Assembly: GCA_031285975.1 (NCBI GenBank)
Contig: JAITVE010000072.1
Coordinates: 1 to 5,017, forward strand
Length of the DNA stretch: 5,017 bases
From: Candidatus Adiutrix sp.
Lineage (GTDB): Bacteria; Desulfobacterota; Desulfarculia; Adiutricales; Adiutricaceae
Direction: 5' to 3'
Below the pieces are notes generated by a model, which saw only the letters and a program-made list of their open reading frames with translations, had not been told where the DNA came from and ran no database searches. Each line of letters opens with the position of its first letter. Position 1 is the first letter of the stretch. Positions 5,008 to 5,017 of this stretch are shown in pieces. A program made the position numbers and the translations under genes.

Positions 5008-5017
5008 TGGCGGGGAC
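5007..5017 (+). other. Possible start of a following gene, cut by the window edge
   Basis: The lipoprotein stop overlaps an ATG in TGATG (ATG at 5007-5009), an arrangement typical of translational coupling. Only three codons fit in the window, and no Shine-Dalgarno sequence sits at the right distance, so this is tentative. Confidence 0.25.

Noticed and set aside
1..5017. CRISPR array, tRNA or rRNA genes, insertion sequence
   Set aside because: No regularly spaced direct repeats, no cloverleaf-forming sequence and no complete transposase or paired terminal repeats were seen by eye.

Overview
The window looks like a GC-rich Gram-negative bacterial chromosome. A Desulfovibrionaceae-type member of the Desulfobacterota is my best guess. 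The reasons are the strong GC and third-position GC bias of the right-hand genes, a GreA beside an NADH:rubredoxin-reductase-like flavoprotein (common in anaerobic sulfate reducers), a free-standing DUF2156 protein, and a LysM lipoprotein with a lipobox. This assignment is inference; there is no rRNA or other taxonomic marker here. All convincing genes are on the + strand.

Left part (1-1262): the 3' portion of one large unrecognised gene whose frame is open through the left edge. It encodes a Trp/Gly/Asp-rich, probably all-beta (propeller-like) region, then a Lys/Gln dipeptide-repeat linker, then one C-terminal hydrophobic segment with a basic tail. Its base composition is more mixed than that of the genes to its right, so it looks like accessory DNA. 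Positions 1263-1428 hold no gene. This stretch is AT-richer and contains an imperfect 11-bp inverted repeat.

Centre (1429-2074): greA with its own regulatory region. A near-consensus sigma70 promoter (TTGACA, 17 nt, TATACT) lies about 150 nt upstream of the start codon. Between promoter and gene is a complete intrinsic terminator (GC-rich stem plus seven Ts). Transcription should therefore often stop after about 87 nt and release a small RNA, with greA made by read-through. E. coli greA has an analogous arrangement (the GraL leader RNA). This is the most interesting regulatory feature of the window.

Right part (2180-5007): an FAD/NAD(P)H oxidoreductase of the rubredoxin-reductase/NirB-N-terminal type, then a DUF2156 (phosphatidylglycerol lysyltransferase C-terminal-like) protein, then a LysM-domain outer-membrane-type lipoprotein. 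The last two are 38 nt apart and very likely co-transcribed. The lipoprotein stop codon overlaps a possible ATG of a further gene cut by the right edge. These genes look like ordinary core genes. The window does not show an obvious new defence or mobile system; the points that merit a second look are the unknown left-hand gene and the greA leader.
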